Assembly (NCBI GenBank): GCA_041741095.1 | Contig: JBGSKQ010000058.1 | Location: 1 to 64,000, forward strand | Source: UBA6168 sp041741095 | GTDB lineage: Bacteria; Bacteroidota; Bacteroidia; Chitinophagales; Saprospiraceae | Direction of reading: 5' to 3' | DNA length: 64,000 nucleotides | Shown: piece after piece, positions 1 through 9,941 of the stretch | How the letters are laid out: every line of letters starts with the position of its first letter | How positions within the stretch are numbered: the first letter of the stretch is position 1 | The notes under the pieces: generated by a model | Told to the model about the DNA's origin: nothing | The model's database searches: none | Seen by the model: only the letters and a program-made list of their open reading frames with translations | Program-made: the position numbers and the translations under genes

Positions 1-123
1 CCTCCGGCGCCAACGCTGGGGGAAGGGGATTCCGGGGGTTATCGCCCCCGAGCCCCCATATCAAAATGCCAAGAAACTTAATTTACAGCGTACTTTGTAA
101 TTGGTTAAAAATAACTTCGGTAC

Positions 124-161
124 AACGTCGGGGAGGTTCCAAAACCTCCCCGACGTTTTTT
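124..161 (+). terminator. Rho-independent terminator
   Basis: Perfect 15-bp stem (124-138 pairing with 143-157), CCAA loop, and a run of six T ending at 161. It should end a transcript entering from left of the window, and it separates that transcript from the NUDIX gene. The long ORF that runs through it from 66 is therefore unlikely to be translated from its first start. Confidence 0.85.
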
Positions 162-248
162 CGTAGTATGTACCTTAATCCTGCTGTCAGTGAAAAATTT
201 CACTGCCTATCATTGAAGATTTTTTCTTCCAAAATACTACTCCCACTT

Positions 249-797
249 ATGACGAACCCTTGGAAAACGCTGACTATCAAAGAAGTATATGACAACCCCT
301 GGATCAATGTCACCCATCGGGAGGTTGTTACACCGGGAGGTACATCTGGCATTTACGGGCTTGTCCATTTTAAAAACATCGCCATTGCCATCGTCCCGAT
401 TGACCATGAGGGCTATACCTGGCTGGTGGGCCAGTACCGCTACACCATCAACCGATACAGTTGGGAAGTGCCGGAAGGGGGCGGCAGCCACGACATTTCA
501 CCTTTGGAGTCGGCGCAGCGGGAACTGCTGGAAGAAACGGGAATATCGGCTGGCACCTGGATCGAAGCTGGGGAACTGCACCTTTCCAATTCAGTGACCG
601 ACGAGCGGGGCTTGATTTTCGTGGCAAAAGACCTTTCCTTTGGGGAAGCAAAACCGGAAGAAACGGAGCAATTGGAAATCAAAAAAGTACATTTCGACGA
701 GGCACTCGCAATGGCAATGAACGGCAAAATCACTGACGCCTTTGCCGTGGTGGCGATTTTGAAAGTAAAATTGATGATGGACAAGGGGATGATTTAA
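249..797 (+). CDS. NUDIX hydrolase (ADP-ribose pyrophosphatase-like)
   Basis: A 182-residue NUDIX hydrolase expected to cleave a nucleoside diphosphate linked to another moiety, such as ADP-ribose, in the cytoplasm. The NUDIX box is visible as GGGSHDISPLESAQ followed by RELLEETG. The metal-binding REx2EE core is intact, although the more distal conserved Glu of the consensus is replaced. The ATG at 249 (MTNPWKTL) is preferred because the reading frame upstream, back to 66, crosses a strong terminator and has no family similarity. The glycoside hydrolase gene follows closely on the same strand and may be co-transcribed. The exact substrate cannot be read from the sequence. Confidence 0.85.
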   Translation: MTNPWKTLTIKEVYDNPWINVTHREVVTPGGTSGIYGLVHFKNIAIAIVPIDHEGYTWLVGQYRYTINRYSWEVPEGGGSHDISPLESAQRELLEETGISAGTWIEAGELHLSNSVTDERGLIFVAKDLSFGEAKPEETEQLEIKKVHFDEALAMAMNGKITDAFAVVAILKVKLMMDKGMI

Positions 798-825
798 GGT
801 TTCTCAGGCTTTGCTTCAAACTGCT

Positions 826-3084
826 ATGATGAAAAAACTTTCCTTGTTTTTCCTGCCTTTTTTGGCCTTTTCGGCACTTTTCCTATTTGCATTTTTTGAT
901 AAAAATCAGCGATCCAATTGGGATCCCGACGCTGGTTTGGTCATCCCTTTTTCCAAAAATGCTGGCTTGGCGGCCTCGTCGAACCCTTCCCAAGTTTCCA
1001 ATATCATAGACGACGATCCCGGTACCGCATGGCAATCGGAAGCGCCATTGCCGGAGGGCTACATTGACAATCCTGGGCAGAATATTTTTTTGGGCAAAAC
1101 GCAGAACTTCCAGTTGGACGCCGATGCCCAAAATTTGAAAAATGCAACGGATGGTAACCTGTCTTCTACCTGCATTTTTACCCAAAAAGGCAATGCCTGT
1201 AAAGTAATGTTGACTATCGGGGAACAAGAATCCTTGTTTTGCTTTTCGGTCAAATGCCAGGTTCGTGCCCCTATGTCATTGCAAGTTTTTCAACAAGAAA
1301 AAAATGAGTGGATACAAATTGGCAGCTACCTACCCAATGAAAATTTTTCCTTAAAGCGGTTTGACGTGCCTGGTGCCAAAGCCCAAAAAATCGCCCTGAT
1401 GTCCGAGTCAGGTTTTGATTTGTTCGAGATAGCCGGCCTCGCTGGCCCACCAAAAGAATCCGTGGTATTGGATTTTGGGCAAATGGTTCCGGTTGGCACC
1501 ATTCTCACCCGGCATTGGGCAGGCGAGGGTGCTGCATTGGAAACAAAACTCTTTTTGAGCAAAGACCAACAAAACTGGATGCAAGTAGGCACTCCCGATC
1601 CCGCAGCGCTTCATTCCATTTTTACCAATGTTTCCCCCGAAATAACCGCCCGTTTCCTGAAAGTGGAACATACCCTTGTGCCCAAGGATTGGAACAAGGT
1701 TTTTATATGGGAAGTGAAGGCTTACGACCGTTTTGGCCCCTATGGCCCCCGACCTGTGGCTGCTGCTGGCCATACCAAAATCAAGGATTTGTTGGGAGTG
1801 AATGGCTATTGGAGCTGGGGCACTGACCAATATTCCGATCTTTTGGCACCCGACGGCGGGCCGTATCGTTACGTTCCGCTTGCCAGCCATGCCCGCAACT
1901 ACCACGACATGACCTGGGATTTGAAATCCCCGTCCGATAAGATCAATTTTGATGAAATGGCTGCCGGAAATGGCACCCCTGCCAAAGCGTGGCTCAATTG
2001 GGATCGGGAATATAAGGCTTGGAACAAAGCAGGTTTGACTGTACAGGCGAGCCTCCAATTTTACCGTTTTAAACCAGAAGATTGGAAAAACCCCGCTTTG
2101 GATGCCAGAAATTATGCGGGGGCTTTTGTCAAACATTTTGGCCAAAAACACGGCAACGGCTTGGTGTGCAGCATAGAGGTGGGCAATGAACCTTGGCGTT
2201 ATCCAAGCGAGGTGTATAAAAATATTCTTTATGGCATGGCGAGCGCTGCCAAGGAAATGGACCCTTACGTGGAGGTATTTCCCTGTGCCCTGCAAGCTGC
2301 CGATCCGAGTACCGAAAAGTCCGAAGTCTTTAAAAACTACATGGGCGCACGTATTTCAAAAGAGGCGTCCAAATGGCTCGACGGCATCAATGTCCATGCG
2401 TACAGCTATGCGCCCGGGCCGCATGGCCACCAAAAAGCACTGCATCCAGAACATCCAAATTCTTCCTTTTGGGAAATACTGAACGCCATTCGTTGGCGGG
2501 ATCAAAACATGCCCGGCAAGAAAATTTACCTATCAGAATGGGGTTGGGATCACGACGGCGGGGGCGAGGATTGCATCCACGACGAATGCGTCAGCGAGGC
2601 AGCCGCAGCGGCTTATGCTGTCAGGGCAGCATTGATAGCCCTCCGTTTGGGCATTGACAGGGCCACTTGGTTTTTTTATGCCAATGCAAAAGAGCCAAGT
2701 TCGCTATACACCCGTTCGGGGCTAACAAGTTCTGGGAATCATAGTTTTGCCAAAAAACAATCCTTTTTTGCACTTGAATCCTTGGTTGCCTTGGTCGGCG
2801 ACCTTTATTTTTTGAAAACAATCGAGGAAGACGAAAGGGGCTGGCTCTACTTATTGGGAAAAGCCGATGGTACTGCAACACACCTTGTGGCATGGAAACC
2901 AACCGCCTATGAGGATAAGGTTTTTTTCCAAATTAATTGGAAAACTGCCTACAAGCCCAAATCGGCCTTTTTACTGGATGGCTCCAGTGGGAGCGGTGTA
3001 AAAATCGAGTTGCCAGTGGTGTCAGCTAAAGGAGAATGGAAAATAAAAATTTCAGGAACACCGATAATTGTTGCATTTCAATAA
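826..3084 (+). CDS. Secreted clan GH-A glycoside hydrolase with discoidin-like N-terminal region
   Basis: About 752 residues with an N-terminal hydrophobic signal or anchor (MMKKLSLFFLPFLAF). The next ~300 residues resemble F5/8 type C (discoidin-like) carbohydrate-binding modules, including phrases such as IIDDDPGTAWQSE. The C-terminal half is a TIM-barrel hydrolase. The putative acid/base Glu455 lies in GNEPW and the putative nucleophile Glu571 in LSEWGW, the usual strand-4 and strand-7 positions of clan GH-A retaining enzymes. It probably degrades or remodels an exported polysaccharide. I cannot assign a GH family number. The ATG at 826 is chosen over the upstream TTG at 811. Coding begins 28 bp after the NUDIX stop. 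Confidence 0.75.
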   Translation: MMKKLSLFFLPFLAFSALFLFAFFDKNQRSNWDPDAGLVIPFSKNAGLAASSNPSQVSNIIDDDPGTAWQSEAPLPEGYIDNPGQNIFLGKTQNFQLDADAQNLKNATDGNLSSTCIFTQKGNACKVMLTIGEQESLFCFSVKCQVRAPMSLQVFQQEKNEWIQIGSYLPNENFSLKRFDVPGAKAQKIALMSESGFDLFEIAGLAGPPKESVVLDFGQMVPVGTILTRHWAGEGAALETKLFLSKDQQNWMQVGTPDPAALHSIFTNVSPEITARFLKVEHTLVPKDWNKVFIWEVKAYDRFGPYGPRPVAAAGHTKIKDLLGVNGYWSWGTDQYSDLLAPDGGPYRYVPLASHARNYHDMTWDLKSPSDKINFDEMAAGNGTPAKAWLNWDREYKAWNKAGLTVQASLQFYRFKPEDWKNPALDARNYAGAFVKHFGQKHGNGLVCSIEVGNEPWRYPSEVYKNILYGMASAAKEMDPYVEVFPCALQAADPSTEKSEVFKNYMGARISKEASKWLDGINVHAYSYAPGPHGHQKALHPEHPNSSFWEILNAIRWRDQNMPGKKIYLSEWGWDHDGGGEDCIHDECVSEAAAAAYAVRAALIALRLGIDRATWFFYANAKEPSSLYTRSGLTSSGNHSFAKKQSFFALESLVALVGDLYFLKTIEEDERGWLYLLGKADGTATHLVAWKPTAYEDKVFFQINWKTAYKPKSAFLLDGSSGSGVKIELPVVSAKGEWKIKISGTPIIVAFQ

Positions 3085-3228
3085 AGCGTTTATAAATTTG
3101 CCGAAGTAACTATCTGACCTTTCTGGTAAACACAAAACATTTCCCAAGCTCATTTTTTTTAGCCTGTGAATGGCCTTTGACCCCGTCACCAAATAACAAT
3201 CTACATTTTTTGGCAATGGGTCAAATAA

Positions 3229-3795
3229 TTGAAGGAAAGGTTTTCAGGAATCTTGAGGCGTCTTTTCTTTTTTGACTCATTGCCTATTTTTTTTACCCAT
3301 TTTCCTTTGAAAAACCTTCACCCTTCAGCAAAAAAATACCTTGACGACATTCAGTCCAACTGGAAATTGTACTTGTATTTTTTGAAAAACCTGCCTTCGG
3401 CAGCTTGGTGGGGTTTGCAGATAAAAAGCGTTTCGACAAACAAATCCGAGGTAGTCATCCCTTATCGTTGGCAGACAAAAAATCCATTCCGTTCCATCTA
3501 TTTTGCTGCCCTGGTCGGTGCGGGCGAACTTTCGACTGGTGTGCTGGCTAATTTGGCGAGAATCGGGGCTGGAAACATATCTATGCTTGTGGTGGGCCAA
3601 TCGGCTGAATTTTTTAAAAAAGCCACAGCTTCGATTGTTTTTACCTGCCTGGAGGGTGAAAAGGCACAAATGGCTGTTCAAAAAGCCATTGAAACAAAAG
3701 AACCGCAAACGGTCAAAATGGAGAGCATCGGGCGGAATGCTCAAGCAGAAATAGTCTGCAAGGTTTACATTACATGGTCTTTTAAGGCAAAATAA
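3229..3795 (+). CDS. DUF4442 / PaaI-like hotdog thioesterase family protein
   Basis: Up to 188 residues. The core from about residue 30 (NLHPSAKKYLDDIQ) to the end looks like the DUF4442 hotdog-fold family. Recognisable stretches are PYRWQTKNPFRSIYFAALVG, a central GAGELSTG segment and a C-terminal strand-rich tail. Relatives are acyl-CoA thioesterase-like, but the substrate is unknown. No in-frame ATG precedes the conserved core. The gene therefore probably uses TTG, at 3229, 3280 or 3307, and the last gives about 162 residues, close to family length. The gene converges on the SprB-repeat adhesin. Confidence 0.6.
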   Translation: MKERFSGILRRLFFFDSLPIFFTHFPLKNLHPSAKKYLDDIQSNWKLYLYFLKNLPSAAWWGLQIKSVSTNKSEVVIPYRWQTKNPFRSIYFAALVGAGELSTGVLANLARIGAGNISMLVVGQSAEFFKKATASIVFTCLEGEKAQMAVQKAIETKEPQTVKMESIGRNAQAEIVCKVYITWSFKAK

Positions 3796-3847
3796 AAAAA
3801 TTATTGCCACGCCGTTGCAACTTTACTTTAAGGCACAACGGCGTGGC
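3791..3847 (-). terminator. Terminator of the SprB-repeat adhesin gene
   Basis: A 12-bp stem (3806-3817 pairing with 3836-3847) lies just beyond the stop of the minus-strand adhesin gene. Read on the minus strand, it is followed by AATAATTTTTTT. The T-tract is on the minus side, so it serves the adhesin gene rather than the converging hotdog gene. Confidence 0.7.
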
Positions 3848-3861
3848 CTGGCCAATCCAAA

Positions 3862-6800
3862 CTACTTCAACAGTACCACATCCCCTTTAAACACCTCCAC
3901 TTCATTGTCAATGAATTCAATTTTTGCAAACCAAACAAAAACGGCAGGTTGCATTTGTTTGCCTTTGAAAGTGCCGTCCCAACCCAAACTTAAATCTGAA
4001 GGCAATATATTCAGTGCTGCATAGACATTGTTCCCTTGCCTGTCGAATACCTGGAACTCTTTGATGAGGCGCACGTCATTTCCGGCAAAGGGCACAAAAT
4101 TGTCGTTGATACCGTCGCCATCCGGACTAAATGCGTTCGGGACAAAGACCTTCCTCTTTTTGAAAACTTCAATGAAGATATCGGCGGATTCCGTGCAGCC
4201 ATAAGTATCGGTCACTGTTACTGTAAACAGGGTATTATCAACAGGTTGTACATTTGGTTGAGGGCAATCGTTGCAGGACATTATGCCAGCAGGCGACCAT
4301 TGGTAGCTGACATCGGCTTGGTTGACATACACGTCCAGATTAACTGTTTCACCCAAATCAATCACCATATCGTCGTCCAATTCTACCAGCAATTCACCTG
4401 GCCCATCTATAGTGGCTGAAAATTCCTTTACGCAACCGCCTTCATCCTTTACATAAAAAACTTGCTGCCCAGCGGCATAACCTTCCAGTACAGGGCTGTC
4501 AACAAAGGTGAAGCCATTGGTGGAATAAGTATAAGGTGCGACCCCACCCGAAATCTGCTCAACCGTAATCGTTCCTGCATCCAGTGGGGTGAGGCAGGTG
4601 AGTTGATTGGTGGAAACATCCACCTGGATAACTGAAGGCTGATCGAGGTTAAATGAGGCACTGGCCTCACAACCTTTTTCATTGCTAACGGTCACGCTGT
4701 AGCCCCCAGCAGCCAAGTTGTTGGCAATTTTGTTGGCTTGCCCGTTGCTCCAGCTATAATCGAAATTGGAACCTGGCCCTGAAACCACTGCCGACAGGCT
4801 GCCATTCACATCGCCGTTGCAAAGGATGGCCTTGTCCATTTCAATGGTGACACCTACCGGAGCCGTTGGCGTTAAAATCTCAACTCCGGAAGTGGCTGTG
4901 CAGCCGTCCGTATTGGTGACCGTTACTTGATAATTCCCACCTGTTAAATTGGCAATAGATTGCAAATCGGAACCTGTGTTCCACAAGTAATCCGTAGGAT
5001 TTCCATTGGTCGTGACAGAAACCTGGCCATCGCTGCCTTCAAAACAGGAAACCTCCTGCACCTGTAGCGCCGTGGCGACGAACTCTGCTGGTTGATCAAT
5101 TTCATAGTCAAATACAGCGCTGCAATTATTGGCATCCGTAAGGGTCAGTTGGTAAGCATCGGCGCAAAGGCTTTGAAGGTTATCGGTAGTGGCAGTATTG
5201 GACCATAAAAACTGATAGGGCAATGTGCCGCCTGCCGCAGCTATACTTATTTCGCCATCACAACTGTTAAAACAAGAGGCATTGACGGTTGTGGCATTCA
5301 TGATTTGCAGTTGATCCGGCTGTAGTATTTCAACTGAAAAAGCCGTATCAAAAAGGATGTCGTGCATTTGGAAATTATATACCCCAGCAGCCAGGCCATT
5401 TATTTTTATCACTTCATTGTCCATTGTCACAGTGCCCGAACCGCTTGCCGTTCCAGTTGCGTTTGACCAAGTAAATTCGTATGGAGGAAAGCCGCCAACA
5501 GCGGTGAGGTTCAATTCGCCATTTTCATCGCCAAAGCAACTCAAAAGATCTCCCTGCGCCGTTGGCACAAAATGTACATAATAGGGCATTTCAAAACAGG
5601 TATCTGCCATACACCCGTTGGCGTCGCTGACTTCAATACAATAATTGTCGCCGCCGACCAATCCAGATGCCAAGCTGCTGGTTTGGCCGTTTGACCAAGC
5701 ATAAGTGTAATTGCCAGCGCCGCCAGAAGGTGCCACCTGTGCTTCGCCATCCATATTTCCTGCCCAAACGCCTTGATGGACTATTTGAAAATTCAGTTCC
5801 AGAGGCGTCAGCACGGTCAGTGCCGTATTGACGATACTATCGCAGCCGCCCGGCAATTGCAGCGTATCCGTATAACTTCCCGACATCGTGTAGGAGTTAC
5901 TGCCAACATTCAAAGTCTCCCCCGCGCAAAGTACAAGGGCTTGGTTGGTGACAGGGGTTTCATCTCCTGCATCGGTGATGGTCAGGCTGAAAATGCCTTC
6001 GATATTGGCGCCGGACGAGCCGTCCACCATCAAAAAATAGGTGGTATTGGGGTCGAGGCAATGCAGTTCCAGCGATTGGTTGAGGCTGGTATTGGAGTAG
6101 GCGCTGCCCACTTCTGAAAAGCTGCCGTTGCAGGTGTTGTCAGAAGATTCATACACTGCCAATTGCACCCCAATCGGATCGTCGTTGATGTTGCTGATAC
6201 CCTCAATGATTACATGGCCAGTGGGGGGTGGGGTAAAAGCAAACCAAACCGCCTTTTGGACTGAAAAAGCAGAAGCTGGCTGAGGGTTGAGGTTATTGGT
6301 GCAGGAATTTGTACGCAGGCCATTGGTACTGATACTGCCTCCCAATGGAACAGTGCCGATGTCTTCAGCGCTGCATTTTAATTGTGGTGCAGCGTTAACG
6401 CCCAATTCCGTGATCTGCATTCCAAACAGCCCGTACATTTCATCGGTTGGAGCAAAAATGGCATCTACCAAAACAAAGTAGGTGGTATTTGGGTCTGGAC
6501 ATTTGATGATCATAAAGTCGTTCCAAATGCCGTTCAAATAGCTATGGGTAATAAAAGAAAAGGGGCCATTGCACGAGTTGTTTTGGCTTTTAAAAACAGC
6601 CAATTGGCTATTGAAACTGTCCCCCAAATTGGAAGGGTCAATCGGCACGTCAATCCTGATATGGGTACCAGGATTGCTGTTGGTGGTGAAAGCAAACCAG
6701 ACGCCCACATTGTTGTACCAAAAAGAGCCATAGGCCTGCGGGTCTGGCTCGGTAGGGCCGAGGCCAGCGCAATAATTGCTGAAAAGGCTTTGCGAGGCAT

Positions 6801-7344
6801 CGCCGTAGATGGTGTTGTTGTTCAAAATGCCAATGTCAATGGCGCTGCAAGTTTCGTCGTTTATTCCTCCGGGGAAACCAGTTGTAGCAATGCTGAGATT
6901 GACCGTGCCATCGGAACCGAGGCCATTGGGCAAATCCACGGTAACATTTTGGATGCCCTGGGTTGGGGTAGGGAAGTCCACGCAAATTTCTTCCATACAT
7001 GACATAACCTCCACGCAAGGGTTAAAAATGCTGGCGTCATTGTCAAAAGCCCGGAAACAAACCTGGATGACAGGTGGCACATCCACGAAACATTGGTAGG
7101 TTTCATCAAACTGCACATTGGGCAAGGCTGTATAGCAAGGGCCAAAGGCAGGATAAACCCGCCAGCCGGTATTGGCTATATTCACTGCCCAGTTGGTGTT
7201 GGGAGGGAGGCCAAAAGGATCCGTACAGGTGGTAGTCGCCGATCCGCTGTTGACAGTGACTTTAATGTTGAATTGGGAAAATGCCGGAACAAAGCAGAGC
7301 AAAAAGAAGAAAGTGGCAATTGGGTAAACGGTTAATTGTTTCAT
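3862..7344 (-). CDS. T9SS-secreted SprB-repeat adhesin with CHU_C (gliding motility-associated) C-terminus
   Basis: A 1160-residue surface protein. It has a signal peptide (MKQLTVYPIATFFFLLCFVPAFSQ region), two tandem pre-peptidase-like domains with the shared pattern CSAxDIG...WFAFT...LAVY...NSCNG, and then at least five SprB-type repeats (SCFGDENGELNLTAVGGFPP, SCFNSCDGEISIAAAGGTLP and similar). A C-terminal domain starts at VFVPNAFSPDGDGINDNF and includes FDRQGN and WDGTFKGK, the hallmarks of the gliding-motility-associated C-terminal (type B) sorting domain. It is probably exported by T9SS and acts in adhesion or surface motility. The ATG at 7344 is preferred over the GTG two codons upstream. 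A minus-strand -7 box lies at 7483-7490. Confidence 0.85.
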   Translation of the reverse strand: MKQLTVYPIATFFFLLCFVPAFSQFNIKVTVNSGSATTTCTDPFGLPPNTNWAVNIANTGWRVYPAFGPCYTALPNVQFDETYQCFVDVPPVIQVCFRAFDNDASIFNPCVEVMSCMEEICVDFPTPTQGIQNVTVDLPNGLGSDGTVNLSIATTGFPGGINDETCSAIDIGILNNNTIYGDASQSLFSNYCAGLGPTEPDPQAYGSFWYNNVGVWFAFTTNSNPGTHIRIDVPIDPSNLGDSFNSQLAVFKSQNNSCNGPFSFITHSYLNGIWNDFMIIKCPDPNTTYFVLVDAIFAPTDEMYGLFGMQITELGVNAAPQLKCSAEDIGTVPLGGSISTNGLRTNSCTNNLNPQPASAFSVQKAVWFAFTPPPTGHVIIEGISNINDDPIGVQLAVYESSDNTCNGSFSEVGSAYSNTSLNQSLELHCLDPNTTYFLMVDGSSGANIEGIFSLTITDAGDETPVTNQALVLCAGETLNVGSNSYTMSGSYTDTLQLPGGCDSIVNTALTVLTPLELNFQIVHQGVWAGNMDGEAQVAPSGGAGNYTYAWSNGQTSSLASGLVGGDNYCIEVSDANGCMADTCFEMPYYVHFVPTAQGDLLSCFGDENGELNLTAVGGFPPYEFTWSNATGTASGSGTVTMDNEVIKINGLAAGVYNFQMHDILFDTAFSVEILQPDQLQIMNATTVNASCFNSCDGEISIAAAGGTLPYQFLWSNTATTDNLQSLCADAYQLTLTDANNCSAVFDYEIDQPAEFVATALQVQEVSCFEGSDGQVSVTTNGNPTDYLWNTGSDLQSIANLTGGNYQVTVTNTDGCTATSGVEILTPTAPVGVTIEMDKAILCNGDVNGSLSAVVSGPGSNFDYSWSNGQANKIANNLAAGGYSVTVSNEKGCEASASFNLDQPSVIQVDVSTNQLTCLTPLDAGTITVEQISGGVAPYTYSTNGFTFVDSPVLEGYAAGQQVFYVKDEGGCVKEFSATIDGPGELLVELDDDMVIDLGETVNLDVYVNQADVSYQWSPAGIMSCNDCPQPNVQPVDNTLFTVTVTDTYGCTESADIFIEVFKKRKVFVPNAFSPDGDGINDNFVPFAGNDVRLIKEFQVFDRQGNNVYAALNILPSDLSLGWDGTFKGKQMQPAVFVWFAKIEFIDNEVEVFKGDVVLLK

Positions 7345-7482
7345 AACCACGGATTTGTGAGTGTAAATTTTGGTTTGTTTTGCAAGTAAGCCTAAATTTT
7401 TGCATTAACGCTGGCAGGGTTTCTTCCATTGTATGATGAAAGCCGCACAGCAATGGCCATACCTTGTCACAGAGTGCCAAGC

Positions 7483-7518
7483 CAAAGTTATTTCATAACC
7501 ATGCTTGTTTTTAGCAAA
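7483..7518 (-). promoter_or_regulatory. Predicted Bacteroidota promoter for the SprB-repeat adhesin
   Basis: TAACTTTG on the minus strand (7483-7490) matches TAnnTTTG. A TTTTG lies about 24 bp upstream, slightly long for the usual spacing. The leader to the ATG would be about 135 nt. The rest of the 7345-7856 gap holds no gene that I can support. A weaker plus-strand -7-like box (GACCTTTG, 7740-7747) could serve rmlD. Confidence 0.45.
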
Positions 7519-7856
7519 ATTTTAAGCTGAAGTTCGGTAGGGTTGCCTCGTGTGGGTGAATGGGCAGGGAAATAATCTGAATGTAAAGGTAAAAAAACAG
7601 AAAATTGTTTTACAAAAATTGTGGGAAAAGCACAAGGCATTCAAGGTTTTTGGCAGTTTGTGACATTTGGCAAACAGTGACATTGGTCATATTATTCGTA
7701 AATACATTGGCCGTTTTTTTTATAATTGGACAGAATTGCGACCTTTGCGCCTTCGGCAACGGCACCCCTGATGATGATGGTCGAATATTGAGGTTCCCTG
7801 TCCTCTGGTGCAGAAATATAAAAACGTTGCCCACAATTATTTAGGTACAGAAAGCA

Positions 7857-8738
7857 ATGGAAAAACCAATTATTCTGGTTACTGGTAGCAAAGGCCAGGT
7901 CGGTCAGGAACTTCAAATGCTGGCAACGTCCTTCCCCAATTTTAACTACATTTTTGTTGACGTTGATGAACTTGACATTACCAACCCATCGGCTGTCACG
8001 TCTTTTTCCAAGGAAAACCGCTTTGATTATTGCATCAATTGTGCAGCCTTTACCGCCGTTGACAAGGCAGAAAGCGACCCCAACCTTGCCTGGAAAATAA
8101 ATGCCCAAGGTGTGAAGCACCTCGCCGCTGCCTGTGCCAAGCAAAACGCCTGGCTCCTACAGATTTCCACAGATTACGTTTACCATACTGCGCAAAATGT
8201 GCCTTACAAGGAAACGGATATCACCAATCCGCAGGGCATTTATGCAAAAACAAAATTGGAAGGCGACAAATTGGCGCTCGAAACCAATCCCAACCATACG
8301 GCCGTCATCCGCACCTCATGGGTTTACTCTTCCTTTGGGCAAAATTTTGTAAAAACCATGCTGAAATTGGGTGCTGAAAAGCCTGAGCTTCGGGTCATTT
8401 ACGACCAAATCGGCACACCGACCTATGCCAGGGATTTGGCCAATGCCATGTTGCAGATGTTGGAAAAAATTGAGTCGAAGGCAGTAGAAAAGGAAAAATT
8501 GAGTGGCATTTACCACTATAGCAACGATGGCGTGACAAGCTGGTACGATTTCGCAGTGGCCATTTTTGAAATGCGGGACATGGAAGTTAAAGTTGTCCCC
8601 ATCGAAACGAAAGACTACCCGACGCCGGCCAAACGGCCACATTTCAGCTTGCTCAGCAAAGCAAAGATTAAATCCACCTTCGGCCTGGATATACCGCATT
8701 GGCAGGTCGCTCTGAAGGCTTGCCTCGATCGCTTGTAA
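7857..8738 (+). CDS. rmlD: dTDP-4-dehydrorhamnose reductase (RmlD family)
   Basis: A 293-residue NAD(P)-dependent SDR enzyme that reduces dTDP-4-dehydrorhamnose to dTDP-L-rhamnose, the last step of dTDP-rhamnose synthesis for surface polysaccharide. The N-terminal Rossmann motif is GSKGQVGQELQ. The family motif ISTDYVY and the catalytic YAKTK (Tyr-x-x-x-Lys) are both present. Length is normal for RmlD. The other rml genes are not adjacent. Its stop abuts the stop of the convergent NlpC/P60 gene with no intergenic DNA. Confidence 0.88.
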   Translation: MEKPIILVTGSKGQVGQELQMLATSFPNFNYIFVDVDELDITNPSAVTSFSKENRFDYCINCAAFTAVDKAESDPNLAWKINAQGVKHLAAACAKQNAWLLQISTDYVYHTAQNVPYKETDITNPQGIYAKTKLEGDKLALETNPNHTAVIRTSWVYSSFGQNFVKTMLKLGAEKPELRVIYDQIGTPTYARDLANAMLQMLEKIESKAVEKEKLSGIYHYSNDGVTSWYDFAVAIFEMRDMEVKVVPIETKDYPTPAKRPHFSLLSKAKIKSTFGLDIPHWQVALKACLDRL

Positions 8739-9941
8739 TCAGTCCGGCAACTGTTGCTGGGCGTAAAAAGGCAGGTTTGCCAATGGTTTTGCCCCACTTT
8801 CTGCCGGGGTACCAATCATTCTTCTTCCCTTTACCAACGAGTTCAACCGTCCTTCCTGAAAATCTGGATCACCACGGCGTAAGCTACCCAGCTCCACCAT
8901 ATTGGAGGCGTGGATGATCTTGCCATCTCCCATGTAAATAGCTACGTGAGTGATTCGTTCCTTCTGGTTTTCCGTGGCTTTTCTTCCAAAAAACAGCAAG
9001 TCGCCCACCTGCAAATTTTTCAAAGTGGTATCGGTATCAATAGCTTCCCCGGCATGTACCTGTTGGCTGGCATCCCTGGGCAATTGGAGTCCGTTGAGGT
9101 AAAAAACTGTTTTGGTAAAACCGCTGCAATCCATGCCTTTGCCCGAAGTGCCGCCCCAGAGGTAGGGCCGCCCCATCATTTGTTTGGCCGTAGCGAGGAT
9201 GTGAGTGGCATCGGGCTGGCGGGATGCAAGCCAGTCTTTCAATGGGCTTGAATTTGAACTTTTGACAAATGCCGTGCGGCCATCAGGGAATTTCATTTTA
9301 ATGAAATTGCCTTGATTCTCAATGTTTTGCAAAATACAACCCGCCACCAGATCTGACACCACCTGCGAATTTTCATCAGCAGCCGAATAGGCAAAATCGA
9401 AATCTTTTGTACAAATAAGCCTTTCAGAATTAAGATAAGACTGGAAGCTGCTTTCATCCATCAGGCTAAAACCACCGCTGTCCAACCAGCCAAAATAATC
9501 ATCGGGAGTTTGCACTAGGTAATAACCGCCCTCTTCTTTCCAAACCCTCAACGGGGTGCCAAGTAGGGCTTGCGTTGCCATTTCTGCCGAATTTTTGGGC
9601 TGCGATCGGATATTGCTGACAGAAACATTGACCACGCCAAATAATTTGCCTTCGAGGGCAGGGGAGGGCAGCACCTCCACACTATCCACTGCCCTTATTT
9701 TTTCTTGTTCCAAACGTTCAAATAGCGCTTGGTGCGCTTCGGGAGCAATGGTCATGCCTTTGACGATCAGTTTCTCTGCCTGTAGCTCTGCACTCAGATT
9801 GAAAAAAGCAACCCGTGGATCGGGGGCATGTTTCTCCTTTATTTCTTTGATAATTTCATTGGCCAAAGACAATTGTTGATCATTTTTACAAGCATTAAAA
9901 ACTAAGGCAAACAAGGCCAGGAGGACTATTGAAAATCTCAT
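8739..9941 (-). CDS. NlpC/P60 peptidase lipoprotein with SH3-like domains (YkfC-like)
   Basis: A 400-residue lipoprotein with a lipobox at VFNAC (Cys18). SH3b-like domains span roughly residues 100-235. A C-terminal NlpC/P60 cysteine peptidase carries Cys272 in GMDCSGF, His332 in ITHVAIY and His344. Proteins with this layout cleave cell-wall peptides (gamma-D-Glu-diamino acid bonds), and a role in murein peptide recycling fits. Its start codon overlaps the stop of the upstream permease gene by 4 bp (ATGA), so translation is probably coupled. The permease may import the released amino acids or peptides. Confidence 0.85.
   Translation of the reverse strand: MRFSIVLLALFALVFNACKNDQQLSLANEIIKEIKEKHAPDPRVAFFNLSAELQAEKLIVKGMTIAPEAHQALFERLEQEKIRAVDSVEVLPSPALEGKLFGVVNVSVSNIRSQPKNSAEMATQALLGTPLRVWKEEGGYYLVQTPDDYFGWLDSGGFSLMDESSFQSYLNSERLICTKDFDFAYSAADENSQVVSDLVAGCILQNIENQGNFIKMKFPDGRTAFVKSSNSSPLKDWLASRQPDATHILATAKQMMGRPYLWGGTSGKGMDCSGFTKTVFYLNGLQLPRDASQQVHAGEAIDTDTTLKNLQVGDLLFFGRKATENQKERITHVAIYMGDGKIIHASNMVELGSLRRGDPDFQEGRLNSLVKGRRMIGTPAESGAKPLANLPFYAQQQLPD

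Noticed and set aside
66..248. N-terminal 61-residue extension of the NUDIX protein
   Set aside because: It passes through a strong terminator and has no similarity to the family. The ATG at 249 is better.
1408..2295. 295-codon minus-strand ORF inside the glycoside hydrolase gene
   Set aside because: The plus frame carries the NEP and SEWGW catalytic motifs. The minus product is featureless.
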